From Deltaproteobacteria bacterium (lineage in GTDB: Bacteria; Myxococcota_C; UBA6777), in the NCBI GenBank assembly GCA_006226375.1, contig SBHC01000025.1, positions 62,001-126,000 on the forward strand: a stretch of DNA of 64,000 nt. Direction: 5' to 3'. Made by a program: the position numbers and the translations under genes. The notes beneath the pieces were generated by a model. It was not told where the DNA came from. It saw nothing but the letters and a program-made list of their open reading frames with translations, and did no database searches. Below are positions 50,637 through 60,313 of this stretch, piece after piece (position 1 is the stretch's first letter; every line of letters begins with the position of its first letter).

Positions 50637-50932
50637 CCTACAGGAAAACAACACCACGCAACAAAACGTTGCATTTTGTTTCAAATCAAGCACTTCCACC
50701 TCCCCCCCGAACAAACCATCGAACACTACCTTCCCTGGACACTATTTTTTTATCCCCCAACGACGGGAGCCTTGGAGCTGCCATCTTGTCGATTTTTCGA
50801 TGACCACTGGACATTGGATTTAACAGGCGTACAACAGGGCACGAAGACAAGGGAGCGCAGGTGTGTATGAGGGTACCGTATTTGCTTGAAGCTCCCAGAG
50901 AGAGTTAAGGTTCAACAAAAGAGAGTGTTCCC

Positions 50933-52963
50933 GTGATAGAGAGGCTAAAGTCGAAGTTCGACGGATGGACGGTTCCCAAAGAACTCCAGCTATCCTCGTT
51001 GGCGATTGTTGTTGGGATGATCTCAGCCCTGGGTGCGTCCTTGTTGATGTGGCTAATCTTGCGTTTGACGGCCTTGATGCATTGGGGCCAGCAGTCGTTT
51101 GGATGGCTGGGGGTGCTCTCTCTTATGGGAGTCGCAGGCTTCATATCAGGCCTGATCATGCGACGTTCCTGTGAACTCAGAGGCAGCGGTATTCCCTATG
51201 TGATGGAGGCAATGGCGATTCGCAGCGGACGCGTCCCCTTTTCCATCGCCCCTCTAAAAACCCTCACAACATCCATCACGATTGGCGTGGGTGGCTCTGC
51301 CGGTCGTGAGGGCCCCATCGTCCAGATCGGTGCATCGTTGGGCTCCTTTGTTGGACAGATGTTTCACTTGTCGACCAAGAGGGTTCGTATCCTCGCAGCC
51401 TGTGGCGCAGCGGCCGGTATCGCTGCAGCCTTTAACACACCTATCGCAGGCACGATCTTCGCCTTGGAGATTATCTTAGCCAGTTTCACAACTCGATACT
51501 TTGGCACCGTCGTTCTGAGTTCAGTCTCTGGAAGTATTGTAAGCCGGATGATTTGGGGCAGTCAGCCGGCGTTCCAGGTCCCGCCTTATCCCCTCCATCA
51601 CATCGGGGAGATTCCCATTTACATTGCCTTGGCCGTGCTGGCCGCAGTGGTCGCGGTGTATTGGACAAAAAGCTTGATACGTGTGGACCAAGGACTCTCA
51701 CGTTTGCAACGATTCTTTCCGCTGCGAACCGCTCTCGGACTTGTCCTTACAGGTTGCTTGGCTTGGGCCTTTGCGCGGCCTGAGATCCTTGGGAGTGGTT
51801 TGGAATCGATCAGCGTTCTGGCACGACAAAACCATGAACTCACCATTGGTGTTTTGGCCTCGTTGCTTGTCCTCAAGATTCTAGCCACAGCGCTCACAGT
51901 GGGCTCTGGGAATGCAGGCGGAGTGCTCGCACCTAGCTTGTTTTTGGGAGCCACGTTGGGTGGAATCGTAGGAACCCTCGCCCATAAGTTTGTGCCCGGC
52001 ATCGCTCCCAACCCTGGAGCCTACATCATTGTTGGAATGGCCGGCGTCTTCGCAGCGTCCACGCGCGCCCCAATGACCGCAGTGTTGATGGTCTTTGAAC
52101 TCTCCAACGACTACCGGTTGATCGTGCCTCTGATGATGGTGACCGTCCTGGCGACCTTCATTGCGGAGGGGCTGTTTGATGAATCGGTTTACTCTTGGCC
52201 CCTCTCTAAGAAAGGCATCTCACTTCAAAACGGGCGTGACCTCCATGTATTGGAAGGTCTCCTCGTGGAAGACACGATGGCCACGGATTACCATGCAACC
52301 CCAGCCAGCACAACCCTCGCAGAGCTCTCCGACTTGTTCATGCGGACCCACTGGCATGGAACAATGGTTCTTGATGAGGATGGGAAGCTTTGCGGTATCA
52401 TAACTGTGAATGACCTGGATCGAGCTGTAGCAAACAAGCTCTCTCCTGACACACCGATTTCCGACATCGCCACGCCGTATCACAAGCTTCAGGTTGTTTA
52501 CCCCGATGATACCGTTGGGGATGCGTTGGCTGAAATGGGCCAACGTGGCTTTGGCTTGTTGCCCGTTGTAGACCGCGAAGATCCTCACAGACCTGTAGGC
52601 ATGATGGAGCGAAAGGAGTTAATCTCCTCGTACAACCGAGCGTTGACCCGACGCTCAGAAGTGAAGCATAGAACCCAACGACGACGCCTCACTTTGGATG
52701 GAACAGAGTTTATCGACATCCCCTTGCATGCAGACCATCCCGTCGTAGGAAAGACGATATCCGAGCTGGGTCCGAGCCTTCCCTACGACTGCATCCTTGT
52801 CTCGATACGACGGGGAGATTCCATGTTAATCCCCCATGGCAACACAACGTTGCAAGAAGGAGACTTGTTAACGGCCTTTGTCTGTTCTCAGGATGTTGAT
52901 AAGCTGTTTCATGGATTGAAGGGCGAAACCCAACCCAACTCAGGCCCCCAAGACAACACATAA
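50933..52963 (+). CDS. CLC chloride channel/transporter with CBS pair and TrkA_C domain
   Basis: A 676-residue protein starting at GTG 50933. The membrane part (1-430) has the family's selectivity motifs: GSGIP at 84-88 and GREGP at 124-128. The gating Glu126 is present, as in H+/Cl- antiporters. A third region, GNAGGVLAPSLFLGA, replaces GxFxP. Residues about 440-560 are two CBS domains (DTMATDYHATPASTTLAEL; VYPDDTVGDALAEMGQRGFGLLPVVD), usually adenine-nucleotide sensors. The last 85 residues (EFIDIPLHADHPVVGKTISELG to LLTAFV) form a TrkA_C/RCK_C regulatory domain, an unusual addition that suggests ligand control. Confidence 0.92.
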   Translation: MIERLKSKFDGWTVPKELQLSSLAIVVGMISALGASLLMWLILRLTALMHWGQQSFGWLGVLSLMGVAGFISGLIMRRSCELRGSGIPYVMEAMAIRSGRVPFSIAPLKTLTTSITIGVGGSAGREGPIVQIGASLGSFVGQMFHLSTKRVRILAACGAAAGIAAAFNTPIAGTIFALEIILASFTTRYFGTVVLSSVSGSIVSRMIWGSQPAFQVPPYPLHHIGEIPIYIALAVLAAVVAVYWTKSLIRVDQGLSRLQRFFPLRTALGLVLTGCLAWAFARPEILGSGLESISVLARQNHELTIGVLASLLVLKILATALTVGSGNAGGVLAPSLFLGATLGGIVGTLAHKFVPGIAPNPGAYIIVGMAGVFAASTRAPMTAVLMVFELSNDYRLIVPLMMVTVLATFIAEGLFDESVYSWPLSKKGISLQNGRDLHVLEGLLVEDTMATDYHATPASTTLAELSDLFMRTHWHGTMVLDEDGKLCGIITVNDLDRAVANKLSPDTPISDIATPYHKLQVVYPDDTVGDALAEMGQRGFGLLPVVDREDPHRPVGMMERKELISSYNRALTRRSEVKHRTQRRRLTLDGTEFIDIPLHADHPVVGKTISELGPSLPYDCILVSIRRGDSMLIPHGNTTLQEGDLLTAFVCSQDVDKLFHGLKGETQPNSGPQDNT

Positions 52964-53060
52964 GACTCGGCTCACTTCCTCAAGAAGCCCACAAAACAAA
53001 TGAACCCGAAAGGAGAACAATCGTCAGAGAGAGAAAGGAAACACCAGGAGAAACCAAGAG

Positions 53061-53342
53061 ATGGCATCAGACATCGAGAAACAAAAGTCTCTTCTTATCG
53101 ATTTGTTATCCCAGCTACCCCATCGAAAGTCATGGTCCAATCTAGTCCATTTGCTGGACTCATGGCCTGAAAATGCAGAACGAGAGTGGGCATGGGACAC
53201 AGCGTTGGAGAAGCTAGACACCCTCCCCCCACATAGCTTTTTGTTTCAATTGAAGTTCCAGCAGCAAAGACTACCTCTCGATGTTCGGCACATGGGAAGG
53301 AAAGATTGTAGGCCGATGGTGGCAAACCTAACAAGGTCATAG
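53061..53342 (+). CDS. Small hypothetical protein, possibly frameshifted
   Basis: A 93-codon frame with AGGAG nine bases before the ATG, so translation start is well supported. It begins MASDIEKQKSLLIDLLSQLP, and is rich in Leu, Trp and Glu (WENAEREWAWDTALEKLD). After about residue 75 (position 53285) the wording becomes poor, while the other two frames read protein-like: one gives MFGTWEGKIVGRWW and the other KPNKVIEKLRQTLHGFDLPQ, which stays open to about 53466. A one-base indel here, real or a sequencing error, would give a protein of about 135 residues. No family is recognised. Confidence 0.5.
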   Translation: MASDIEKQKSLLIDLLSQLPHRKSWSNLVHLLDSWPENAEREWAWDTALEKLDTLPPHSFLFQLKFQQQRLPLDVRHMGRKDCRPMVANLTRS

Positions 53343-53534
53343 AAAAGCTTCGTCAGACCCTACACGGCTTCGACCTACCTCAAAACCAACAACCCAACCA
53401 CAACCTACCTCAAAGCCAGCAAAGTCCAGCAAGTAAGGATTGTTTGTTGGAAGGCACTCTTTTGTAGATTGAGAAAGGAGAAAGGAATGTGATCTGGGGA
53501 AGGCGGAAAGAAAGCAGATTGGGGAGTCAAAGGC

Positions 53535-54482
53535 TTAGTGACGGTGTTCCCAGTGCCAAGGTTCGCTGGGGACGGTTCGCTCAAAACCAAAGCGAGCTGC
53601 GTTGCGATTGAGCCAGTTGAGAACAGACGCGTCACGAGTGTTGAGGTCCAAAGCGCGACCGTTTTGGTGATTGGAGTGACCCGGTCGAGCGGCAAGGTTT
53701 CCGGTTCCATTTTGGTAGCGACGATACAACTCCGCTTGCTCCGAGTTGGAACGAAAACCACTGTTGATGCGAATGTTCACGCCATCTTGGGCTGCTGCCT
53801 CTCTCATTCTTCGGAACGCGTCAGCGGTGCGGACTTCCACAGGTTTTCCATCAATTTGGGTGACATCGATTCGGCCGATGTTTCGTCCTCGGTCGTACGC
53901 ATCAGCCTGTGAACTTCCCTGGCTGTGGTTGTGACCGTTCGCGGCTGCTGGACCTTCTGTGGCGTGGTTATGGTTGTGAGGAGCGGCCGCAACAGGCTGA
54001 CCTGGATTGTCCAATTTGCCCATCGTTTGGGGTCCAACAACTCCGTCGACGGAGATGCCTTGCTGGGTTTGGAAGTTCCGGACAGCGGCCTGAGTCAAAG
54101 GACCAAACTTACCATCGGTATCGAGAGGAGGAGTCGCACCTACTTTGTTCAACATGTCTTGTAGAGCGCGGACCTGAGGACCGCTTGCACCCCGGCGAAG
54201 CATGTTGTTCCCTTCCCGAACACTCTCCAAGGGCTGGCTTCGATTCACCTGGGCAGCTCGGGGACGTGGTTGGGCTTGGGCGACCGGGGCTGCCCCCTCA
54301 ATGTTCCGGGTCACAGAAGGACGAGCGGGCGTGGTTGAGGCGTTTACGTTCGTCGCAGGTTGACTGCGCTGGTACGTCGTTTGCTGCTGTGGGCTTTGCG
54401 GCTTGTTGCTACGAGCAACAGGCGCCGACTGGTTCACATGGTTGTGGGTGTTGCAGCGATGGGCACCGTTCACTTTCGTCAT
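53535..54482 (-). CDS. Peptidoglycan-binding M15 family D,D-/L,D-peptidase without signal peptide
   Basis: A 315-residue protein with AAAGGTG upstream. Residues 1-90 are Asn/Gln/Pro/Ala-rich and unstructured; there is no signal peptide. A PG_binding_1 domain follows (95-150, ASGPQVRALQDMLNKVGATPPLDTDGKFGPLTQAAVRNFQ). A His/Asn/Ala-rich linker with HNHNHATE and GHNHSQ leads to the catalytic domain (200-315), which has the M15B zinc site: SGFRSNSEQAELYRR, GHSNHQNGRALDL (His and Asp) and EPWHWEHRH (His). It would cleave D-Ala or L-Ala-D-Glu bonds in cell-wall peptides. Without a Sec signal its exit must be by another route, or lysis. Confidence 0.85.
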   Translation of the reverse strand: MTKVNGAHRCNTHNHVNQSAPVARSNKPQSPQQQTTYQRSQPATNVNASTTPARPSVTRNIEGAAPVAQAQPRPRAAQVNRSQPLESVREGNNMLRRGASGPQVRALQDMLNKVGATPPLDTDGKFGPLTQAAVRNFQTQQGISVDGVVGPQTMGKLDNPGQPVAAAPHNHNHATEGPAAANGHNHSQGSSQADAYDRGRNIGRIDVTQIDGKPVEVRTADAFRRMREAAAQDGVNIRINSGFRSNSEQAELYRRYQNGTGNLAARPGHSNHQNGRALDLNTRDASVLNWLNRNAARFGFERTVPSEPWHWEHRH

Positions 54483-54663
54483 GTTCTACACCTTTTCTTG
54501 ACCACGGAGAGAATACAAAACAGGTTCGATCCATTATCGGGCAAGGTGCAAGGAAGTTGCTCAAAAAGGAAAATGGAGACAACGAAGTGTTGGAAGAAAG
54601 GTATGGCAGGAGGAGCACACTTGTCCGTAAGTTGGACGGAAACGGTACCTGTCCTTTGCGACT

Positions 54664-55644
54664 TCACTTCCAGGAGAGAGTCCCCACAAGACCGTAGTGG
54701 TCGGAAGGAAAGATCTTCATCATCAGACCGTTTCGGTGTGCTTCATCAATGGCTTTGTTCCCGGTTTGGTAGAGGGGCGAGCCATACCATTTGCCTTGTC
54801 CTATCGCTTTCATCCCAAGGCGACGAACGCTCGTGGCCCGCCAACGTTTGGAGCGTACCAAGATGCGATCCAAGCGGCGATTGCGCTCCCCCTTAAACGA
54901 GCCCACCTTGGCGAGAGGATTTCCAGGGATGTCCCAGGTGTACCCAGGCTTTCCCTTCATGAGCAAGGTCCATACGTCTGTATAGGAAGAGTCCAAATGT
55001 TGGGTGTCGGGTTGCTCTCCGTCTCCAAAGTTGAAGTCGCCCAGCAACACCGCGTCGTCGTACTTCTTGAGAAGCTGAAACATTCGATCTAGCTGACGAG
55101 CCCGAATCGGGCCATCCTCCAATGGACTTTCCATGTGAGTGGTTGCAACAGCCAACGAGCGTCCATTCACCTTCAACTCCGCAAACAATGCTGCTCGCCG
55201 TTGAGGACCTGGAAGAATATCCCAGAATGTCCGCGCAATAGGATACTTCGACAACAGAAATTGTCCTCCTGGTGCGACAGGTCGGCCCCGGTAGCGACTC
55301 ATATGATAGTGTTTCTTGACCCAAGAGGTTTGCAACAAAGGAATTAAGAACCAGCCAGCCGCTTCTTGCAGAGCAATCACATCTGCGTTGGAGGCCTTAA
55401 GAATCCGGATCAAACCTTGGGTCCGCTGTTGTTGAAAATGTCGGTCGGCAAGAACATTGTAGGTCACAAACTTGAGCTGTTGAAGAATAGGCTTCTTGTC
55501 CTTCGACGCTCTCTTCGTTGGACGCTCTGCAAAAGAACGACGGGAGTTGGAAGAACCCAATGGAAACAAAGAAGGAAAAAGCAGAAAGCCGGCAACACCC
55601 AACAATACAACGCTGAACACAGAGAGAACATAGTTGGGCTTCAT
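54664..55644 (-). CDS. Secreted endonuclease/exonuclease/phosphatase (EEP) superfamily protein
   Basis: A 326-residue protein with an N-terminal membrane anchor or signal (residues 6-28). After a basic linker the EEP core shows all landmarks: LKFVTYNVLAD (Asn), DVIALQEA (metal Glu), VATTHMESP, VLLGDFNFGDGE (Asp and Asn), RRLDRILV and SDHYGLVGTL (catalytic His). The set matches Mg-dependent phosphodiesterases of the TDP2, sphingomyelinase and DNase I type; an extracytoplasmic site makes a nuclease or phospholipase more likely than DNA repair. GGAG lies ten bases before the ATG. Confidence 0.85.
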   Translation of the reverse strand: MKPNYVLSVFSVVLLGVAGFLLFPSLFPLGSSNSRRSFAERPTKRASKDKKPILQQLKFVTYNVLADRHFQQQRTQGLIRILKASNADVIALQEAAGWFLIPLLQTSWVKKHYHMSRYRGRPVAPGGQFLLSKYPIARTFWDILPGPQRRAALFAELKVNGRSLAVATTHMESPLEDGPIRARQLDRMFQLLKKYDDAVLLGDFNFGDGEQPDTQHLDSSYTDVWTLLMKGKPGYTWDIPGNPLAKVGSFKGERNRRLDRILVRSKRWRATSVRRLGMKAIGQGKWYGSPLYQTGNKAIDEAHRNGLMMKIFPSDHYGLVGTLSWK

Positions 55645-55767
55645 TGGCGACAGGCTCCTATGGTTGGGGTGTGGTCATTGACCGTTGGTTTGTTGATATA
55701 GGGAAAGAGCCCCCGGATTTCGTAGCTTGCGATTGAATCACACCCCTGAACCTCCAAGCCACGTCCT

Positions 55768-56658
55768 TTACCCCAACTGAAACACCTGGACAACGGTGCT
55801 CCTCATGATTCCTTTGCTCCAAGTAAACCACCGGGCAAACATCTTCATCAAACCTCGATACAGAGCCGGTAAGTGCTTGCTGTGGAGGAAGTCATCTCGC
55901 AAGAGAAGGTTGTCTTCTTCCAGGAATTTGTACTCTCCGTCTTTTCCCCAAGCGACCATGTCTTGTGGATCGTTGTTGTAGAAGTGAAACTCCGCACCAA
56001 ACTTCTTTTTGAGGCTGCGCTTTGCGTCCTTCAATTTAAACTCACTGTAGGTATCGAAGATAAACAGACACCCAGGAAAGTGTTCGGCGAGAGTTGCAAA
56101 CAACTCTTTCAACTGTGACTCTTTGAGATAGGGTGTCACTCCCTCAGCCACAAAGATACATTGGCGTTGTTTGTGTTCGTTTGGGATATCATCAAGCCAG
56201 GTGTAGTTTGAAAGATCCGAGGCTATCATCTTGTAGGAAGATGACTCCTGATAAAACGTTCTCCGAAACTCGATCATATCGGGGAAGTCAATATCATAGA
56301 AGGGAAGTCCGTTGTCTATCTTATCGCGGTACCGTTCGCTTCGGTCACTCAGTCCACAACCAAATTGAATCAGAACGGGGTCTTCGTACATCCCAAGGTA
56401 CTTGTCGATGAGATCTTCAAAGCCTTTCGCACGCACCGCAAATCCAACAGCTACACTTCTCCGCTGAAAGGATGAGTTTCCAATGAAGGAATACCCTTCT
56501 GTTCCGGAGATACTGTTGTAGATCTCGCGGGCTTTGGAGAAGTTAAGGATCCACTCTTCTTGTGGGACAAGTTCTGCGTACAAGACTTTGGGCTCAAGAG
56601 CCATAATGGCTGTAGCCTGAGATCCTCGAAATTCAGTCATAGGGATAAGGTTGCTCAT
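55768..56658 (-). CDS. Leucine carboxyl methyltransferase-like (LCMT/TcmP) SAM-dependent methyltransferase
   Basis: A 296-residue enzyme starting at ATG 56658 (GGAGTTC upstream), five codons inside the longest frame. SAM-binding elements are VLIQFGCGLSDRSERY (motif I), LPFYDIDFPDMIEFRR with the acidic ribose-binding residue, and IFVAEGVTPYLKESQLKELF (motif IV), typical of the Ppm1/LCMT/TcmP group that O-methylates carboxylates or phenolic hydroxyls. It could be a secondary-metabolite methylase, but no biosynthetic neighbours are present. Substrate unknown. Confidence 0.8.
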   Translation of the reverse strand: MSNLIPMTEFRGSQATAIMALEPKVLYAELVPQEEWILNFSKAREIYNSISGTEGYSFIGNSSFQRRSVAVGFAVRAKGFEDLIDKYLGMYEDPVLIQFGCGLSDRSERYRDKIDNGLPFYDIDFPDMIEFRRTFYQESSSYKMIASDLSNYTWLDDIPNEHKQRQCIFVAEGVTPYLKESQLKELFATLAEHFPGCLFIFDTYSEFKLKDAKRSLKKKFGAEFHFYNNDPQDMVAWGKDGEYKFLEEDNLLLRDDFLHSKHLPALYRGLMKMFARWFTWSKGIMRSTVVQVFQLG

Positions 56659-56976
56659 ACGAACTCCAGGCAAAGAAGAGTGTGAATCTTTCGGACAACT
56701 TTTGTTGTTGGATGGTAGGAACAGTAGAAAGAACTGTCAATTGCAAATGGTAGATTTCTGTGGATAGACCCCAACGGTGCGAGGAGAAATGGAAGCACCC
56801 AACAAGATCCAACGTGGGAGAAATGAACTTCTGCGTTCTATGAAATGTAGGAATTCCAAACAATCTCGTTGACAGCGTGCTGCTGTCTTCGCATACTTGC
56901 AGAAGGGAGAACGCAAATAAGAAATTCTCCCCGAAACAATTGTCATACAAATCATTGCAAAAAAACAGGAGAGACC

Positions 56977-57678
56977 ATGAGTACAGAATACCTATGTCCA
57001 GCGTGTGGGAATCCCACCCAACAAATTCTGTATACCAACGATGTGCAGTGTGCTCATTGTGCCAGTCTATCGGGTGAAGACCTGTCTCAACAGTTAAGAG
57101 CATCGGACTTAGAACCGGACAAGTTCCTCGCCAAGATAGCAGCAGACAGCCGACGCTCCTTCTTTCGCACTGCGGCATATCTGTGCAGTTGCGTTGGCAT
57201 GTCAGGCTTCCTCGTTTACCTTGGATACCAAACGACCTGGTATCCTCAGATCGACGGACCCTACGAAGAGGCAACAGGAGTGACCCTTTTAGCCACAATC
57301 ATCGCAGGGATATTCCTCACCACGGTTGCGTTTCAGTTGCTTCGTATTCCAACGCCACTGGACCCTGTGATCTGGAGCCTTCCTTATCGAACCCAAATCC
57401 CCCAAGAGTTCGCTCTTCCTGCGTTTCCCTACACCTTGAAAGAGTTGGAAATACAACGACTCACAAGCCACTCGTTTTCAAAAGTGTTCATGTTTCAAAA
57501 CAAACACTTTGCACCACGAGGCGCGAGCGCTTATCTCTATGATGTCGTTGTCTTCGACCAGTCCGGTCGCATCTACGATTTTCATCAAAGTCTATCAGAG
57601 ACAAAGTCGGAGCAACAAGGAAAGCAGCTGGCGGAGGCTTTGGGAGTCCCGTTTGAAAGGCAAGTCACGATCGGTTGA
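56977..57678 (+). CDS. Zinc-ribbon protein with two transmembrane helices
   Basis: A 233-residue protein whose ATG at 56977 follows CAGGAGAG; the longest frame extends 36 codons further upstream without support. The N-terminus is a treble-clef or zinc ribbon: CPACG at 7-11 and CAHC at 27-30. Two hydrophobic segments follow (about 65-88 and 98-122). The C-terminal cytoplasmic domain (125-233) contains a beta-rich block ending in SAYLYDVVVFDQSGRIYDFHQ. Such proteins often report membrane state to kinases, but no function is known. Confidence 0.7.
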   Translation: MSTEYLCPACGNPTQQILYTNDVQCAHCASLSGEDLSQQLRASDLEPDKFLAKIAADSRRSFFRTAAYLCSCVGMSGFLVYLGYQTTWYPQIDGPYEEATGVTLLATIIAGIFLTTVAFQLLRIPTPLDPVIWSLPYRTQIPQEFALPAFPYTLKELEIQRLTSHSFSKVFMFQNKHFAPRGASAYLYDVVVFDQSGRIYDFHQSLSETKSEQQGKQLAEALGVPFERQVTIG

Positions 57679-57701
57679 GAAGCGAGAGAAGCTTCAACCG
57701 G

Positions 57702-58622
57702 CTAAACCTTGGAGACAATCTCTTCGCTTTTCTCCCACAGCTTCTTCGCAAGCTCATAATCTCTAGCGTGGCGGCTCATTGGAATCCGATTGCTGTGCGA
57801 GAAGTACGACCCTGTCACCGTTGCTGCAGCAGGATGAACCGCCACATAGCATTGGGTCGCTGCTCCTTGAGGAATCGTCTTCAAGAACATCCCAGAGATG
57901 GCAGCAAATCCGGTTTGCAAGACGTTGTTCATGTTACGCCCAAGGTTGGTATGAATCACACCGGGGTGCAGGGCATTGGCAGTTCGCCCGGTCCCTTCAA
58001 AGCGTTTGGACAGTTGGCGGGCAAAGAGAATGTTGGAGAGCTTGGACTGTCCGTAGAATGTCCAAGGGTTGTAACCTTTGGAGCCATCGAGGTTGTCGAA
58101 CTGAATGCCTCCTTTTGGAGTGAGACGATGACCTTCGCTGCTGACCATCACAACACGTCCTTGCTCGGAGAGTTGGTCCACAAGGCCCGTCACCAGGATG
58201 AAATGGCCAATGTGGTTAGTAAAGAATTGCATCTCATACCCATGCTGCAAGGTGAGCTTGGGTAGGGCCATAATTCCTGCGTTGCATAGGATGGCATCCA
58301 GAGTGCGACCAGTTTGTTGGACGGCCTCAACGCAAGCCCTCACGGAGTCGGGCTCTGACAACTCGCACGCCACAGGAGTACCGTTGGCCGCAGAAACACT
58401 CTCCAAAGCTTTGGCTGCCTTTTCCTCTGTTCTTGCCGCTGCAATCAGGTGGGCTCCACGTGCCGTAAGAACCCGCAATGTATCCAAGCCGATACCTGAG
58501 TTACAACCTGTGAGGAGGTAGGTTTTGTCCGAGAGATCAAAACCTTGCGTCACATCGTCAGAGGTGCTGTTGTAACCAAAACCGCTGGGACCTTTGCCCC
58601 GAAACCAACCGATGACTCCCAT
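57702..58622 (-). CDS. Short-chain dehydrogenase/reductase, WWOX/retinol-dehydrogenase type
   Basis: A 306-residue oxidoreductase; GAGGA precedes the ATG. It has the NAD(P)-binding TGCNSGIG (about 40), followed by RTEEK (Arg favours NADP), LCNAGIM, a catalytic Ser in VMVSSEGHR and the YGQSK active site. The N-terminal 30 residues (GKGPSGFGYNSTSDDV) and an open C-terminal tail resemble WW-domain-oxidoreductase and retinol-dehydrogenase-like proteins, which act on lipophilic alcohols. It is transcribed leftward after the zinc-ribbon gene (stops 23 bases apart) and shows no operon partner. Confidence 0.9.
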   Translation of the reverse strand: MGVIGWFRGKGPSGFGYNSTSDDVTQGFDLSDKTYLLTGCNSGIGLDTLRVLTARGAHLIAAARTEEKAAKALESVSAANGTPVACELSEPDSVRACVEAVQQTGRTLDAILCNAGIMALPKLTLQHGYEMQFFTNHIGHFILVTGLVDQLSEQGRVVMVSSEGHRLTPKGGIQFDNLDGSKGYNPWTFYGQSKLSNILFARQLSKRFEGTGRTANALHPGVIHTNLGRNMNNVLQTGFAAISGMFLKTIPQGAATQCYVAVHPAAATVTGSYFSHSNRIPMSRHARDYELAKKLWEKSEEIVSKV

Positions 58623-58664
58623 GATACAATCCTCATGTAGGTGAAAAGAAATGGAAGAAACGTC

Positions 58665-60167
58665 TCAGTACTTGTCTTTGCGCAGTCCATACTTTTTGAT
58701 TCGGTTGTAGTACCATCCCTTGGATATCTGCAATTGTTGGGCTGCTTGCTCCACGTCACCATCCGTTTGTCGGACTTGGTGACGAAGAATCATTCGCTCA
58801 CACAACTCAAGAACTTTCTTGAGAGGAACTCGCTCTCCATTTTCGTCCTCCAAAGCGACGACCAGCCGATGAGACTGCTCTCCTACCGCCTTGATTCCCT
58901 GCTCAAGTTCGTCACCCACTTGAAGACTTTCAGGCTTCTTGGTGTCATCAGCGACCTTGTCTGAAGTGGACGCGACCGACGTTGTGGCTGTATGACTCTC
59001 GTAATCAGGCACCTCAATGTCTTCGGGGCGGATGGTAAAGTCCTCTAAAAATGTGACCGTTCGCTCCAAGACGTTGCGCAGCTCCCGAATGTTGCCAGGC
59101 CAAATGTAGTGCTGCAGTTTTTCGATCGCTGCCGTGTTGAGATGCACCTCTGCGTCGGGAACAAGTTGCTCCAAAAGGCGCTGGGCGATCAGCGGAAGAT
59201 CCTCCTGTCGTTCACGAAGGGGTGGCATTTTCAATTCAACAACAGCCAATCGGTAGTACAGGTCTTCTCGAAACGCACCACGTTTCACAGCATCGCTCAA
59301 ACTTCCCAACGATGCAGAGACCAGACGAAAGTCTGTATCTTTCTCTTCCTTGGAACCAAGAGGCCGGTATCGCTTGCGCTCCAGCACATCAAGCAATTTG
59401 GGCTGGAGGTCGAGAGGCAAGGACGAGATCTCATCCAGGAACAACGTCCCTCGGTGAGCAGCCCCAAACATGCCACCGTACGACTTGTCTGCTCCTGTGA
59501 AAGCGCCCTTCTCATACCCAAAGAGTTCGGATTCAATGAGGGCTGCAGGCAAAGCTCCACAGTTGACCACCACAAACGGCCCATCACGACGAGAACTTTG
59601 TTCGTGAAGAGAGCGGGCCAAGAGCGACTTGCCCGTACCTGTTTCTCCCGTCGTCAGGACAGTCACATCTCGTTTCCCCAAACGAGAGAGCCAGGCAAAC
59701 AACTTCCGCATCGGTTGGGAGCGTCCGACCAAATGCCCGCTCCCGTCGAGATGATGCACTTCAATATGGGAGCGTCTATCATGAGAGCGAAGTTCCAGAA
59801 CGGTTTCACCCAGACGCAAAGGTACATTGGGTGTGAGCAAGGCCTCAAACACGCGGTAGCCGCCCAAAAAGGTTCCGTTTCGGCTCTGCAGGTCACGAAC
59901 GCGAACCTGGTCTTTTTCCAGCCAAACTTCGCAATGTTCTCCGCTGATCCATGTATCGAGAGGCAAAGGCAGATCGCACCATTCGTTTCGCCCTACAGTG
60001 GTGAGTTCGTGGGTCAGGCGAAGCTCTTGCCCCTGGTGAGGACCTTGCACCACCACCAAGGAGACATCCTCCACATCCACTCGGGAGGTGTAGATCAACC
60101 CACTCATATCCTGAAAGTGCATGTTGTGGGTTTCGTTGTTCTCGGACTGGCCGTTCTTCTCGCTCAT
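58665..60167 (-). CDS. FHA-domain sigma54 enhancer-binding activator
   Basis: A 500-residue protein; AAAGGA precedes the ATG. The N-terminal FHA domain (about 40-125) has the phospho-Thr-binding GR, SGEHCEV and NGTF features, so it should dock to phosphorylated partners. The AAA+ domain (about 150-385) has Walker A GETGTGKS, the sigma54-contact loop GAFTGA, GTLFLDEISSLP (Walker B) and the arginine fingers in FREDLYYRL. A 60-residue linker precedes an HTH_8 (Fis-type) domain ending in KYGLRKDKY. The kinase at 60314 is divergent and shares the promoter region, the common arrangement in which the kinase phosphorylates or is sensed by the FHA protein. A decayed paralogue lies at 46487. Confidence 0.93.
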   Translation of the reverse strand: MSEKNGQSENNETHNMHFQDMSGLIYTSRVDVEDVSLVVVQGPHQGQELRLTHELTTVGRNEWCDLPLPLDTWISGEHCEVWLEKDQVRVRDLQSRNGTFLGGYRVFEALLTPNVPLRLGETVLELRSHDRRSHIEVHHLDGSGHLVGRSQPMRKLFAWLSRLGKRDVTVLTTGETGTGKSLLARSLHEQSSRRDGPFVVVNCGALPAALIESELFGYEKGAFTGADKSYGGMFGAAHRGTLFLDEISSLPLDLQPKLLDVLERKRYRPLGSKEEKDTDFRLVSASLGSLSDAVKRGAFREDLYYRLAVVELKMPPLRERQEDLPLIAQRLLEQLVPDAEVHLNTAAIEKLQHYIWPGNIRELRNVLERTVTFLEDFTIRPEDIEVPDYESHTATTSVASTSDKVADDTKKPESLQVGDELEQGIKAVGEQSHRLVVALEDENGERVPLKKVLELCERMILRHQVRQTDGDVEQAAQQLQISKGWYYNRIKKYGLRKDKY

Positions 60168-60313
60168 GATATCCTTTCATTCTTCGACGGTTTCCCATCA
60201 TATCACATCCGAACCACAAAGAAACAACCACCCAAACACCTTGATGGATTTTTCCATGTTTGCTACAAAATTCAGGTACACACGACGAAGATACCGCGGA
60301 GCAAAAGGACTTC

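Noticed and set aside
50676-50870. A 64-codon frame between the dioxygenase and CLC genes
   Set aside because: It starts at a TTG without a ribosome site and is not protein-like; the 296-base gap shows nothing else.
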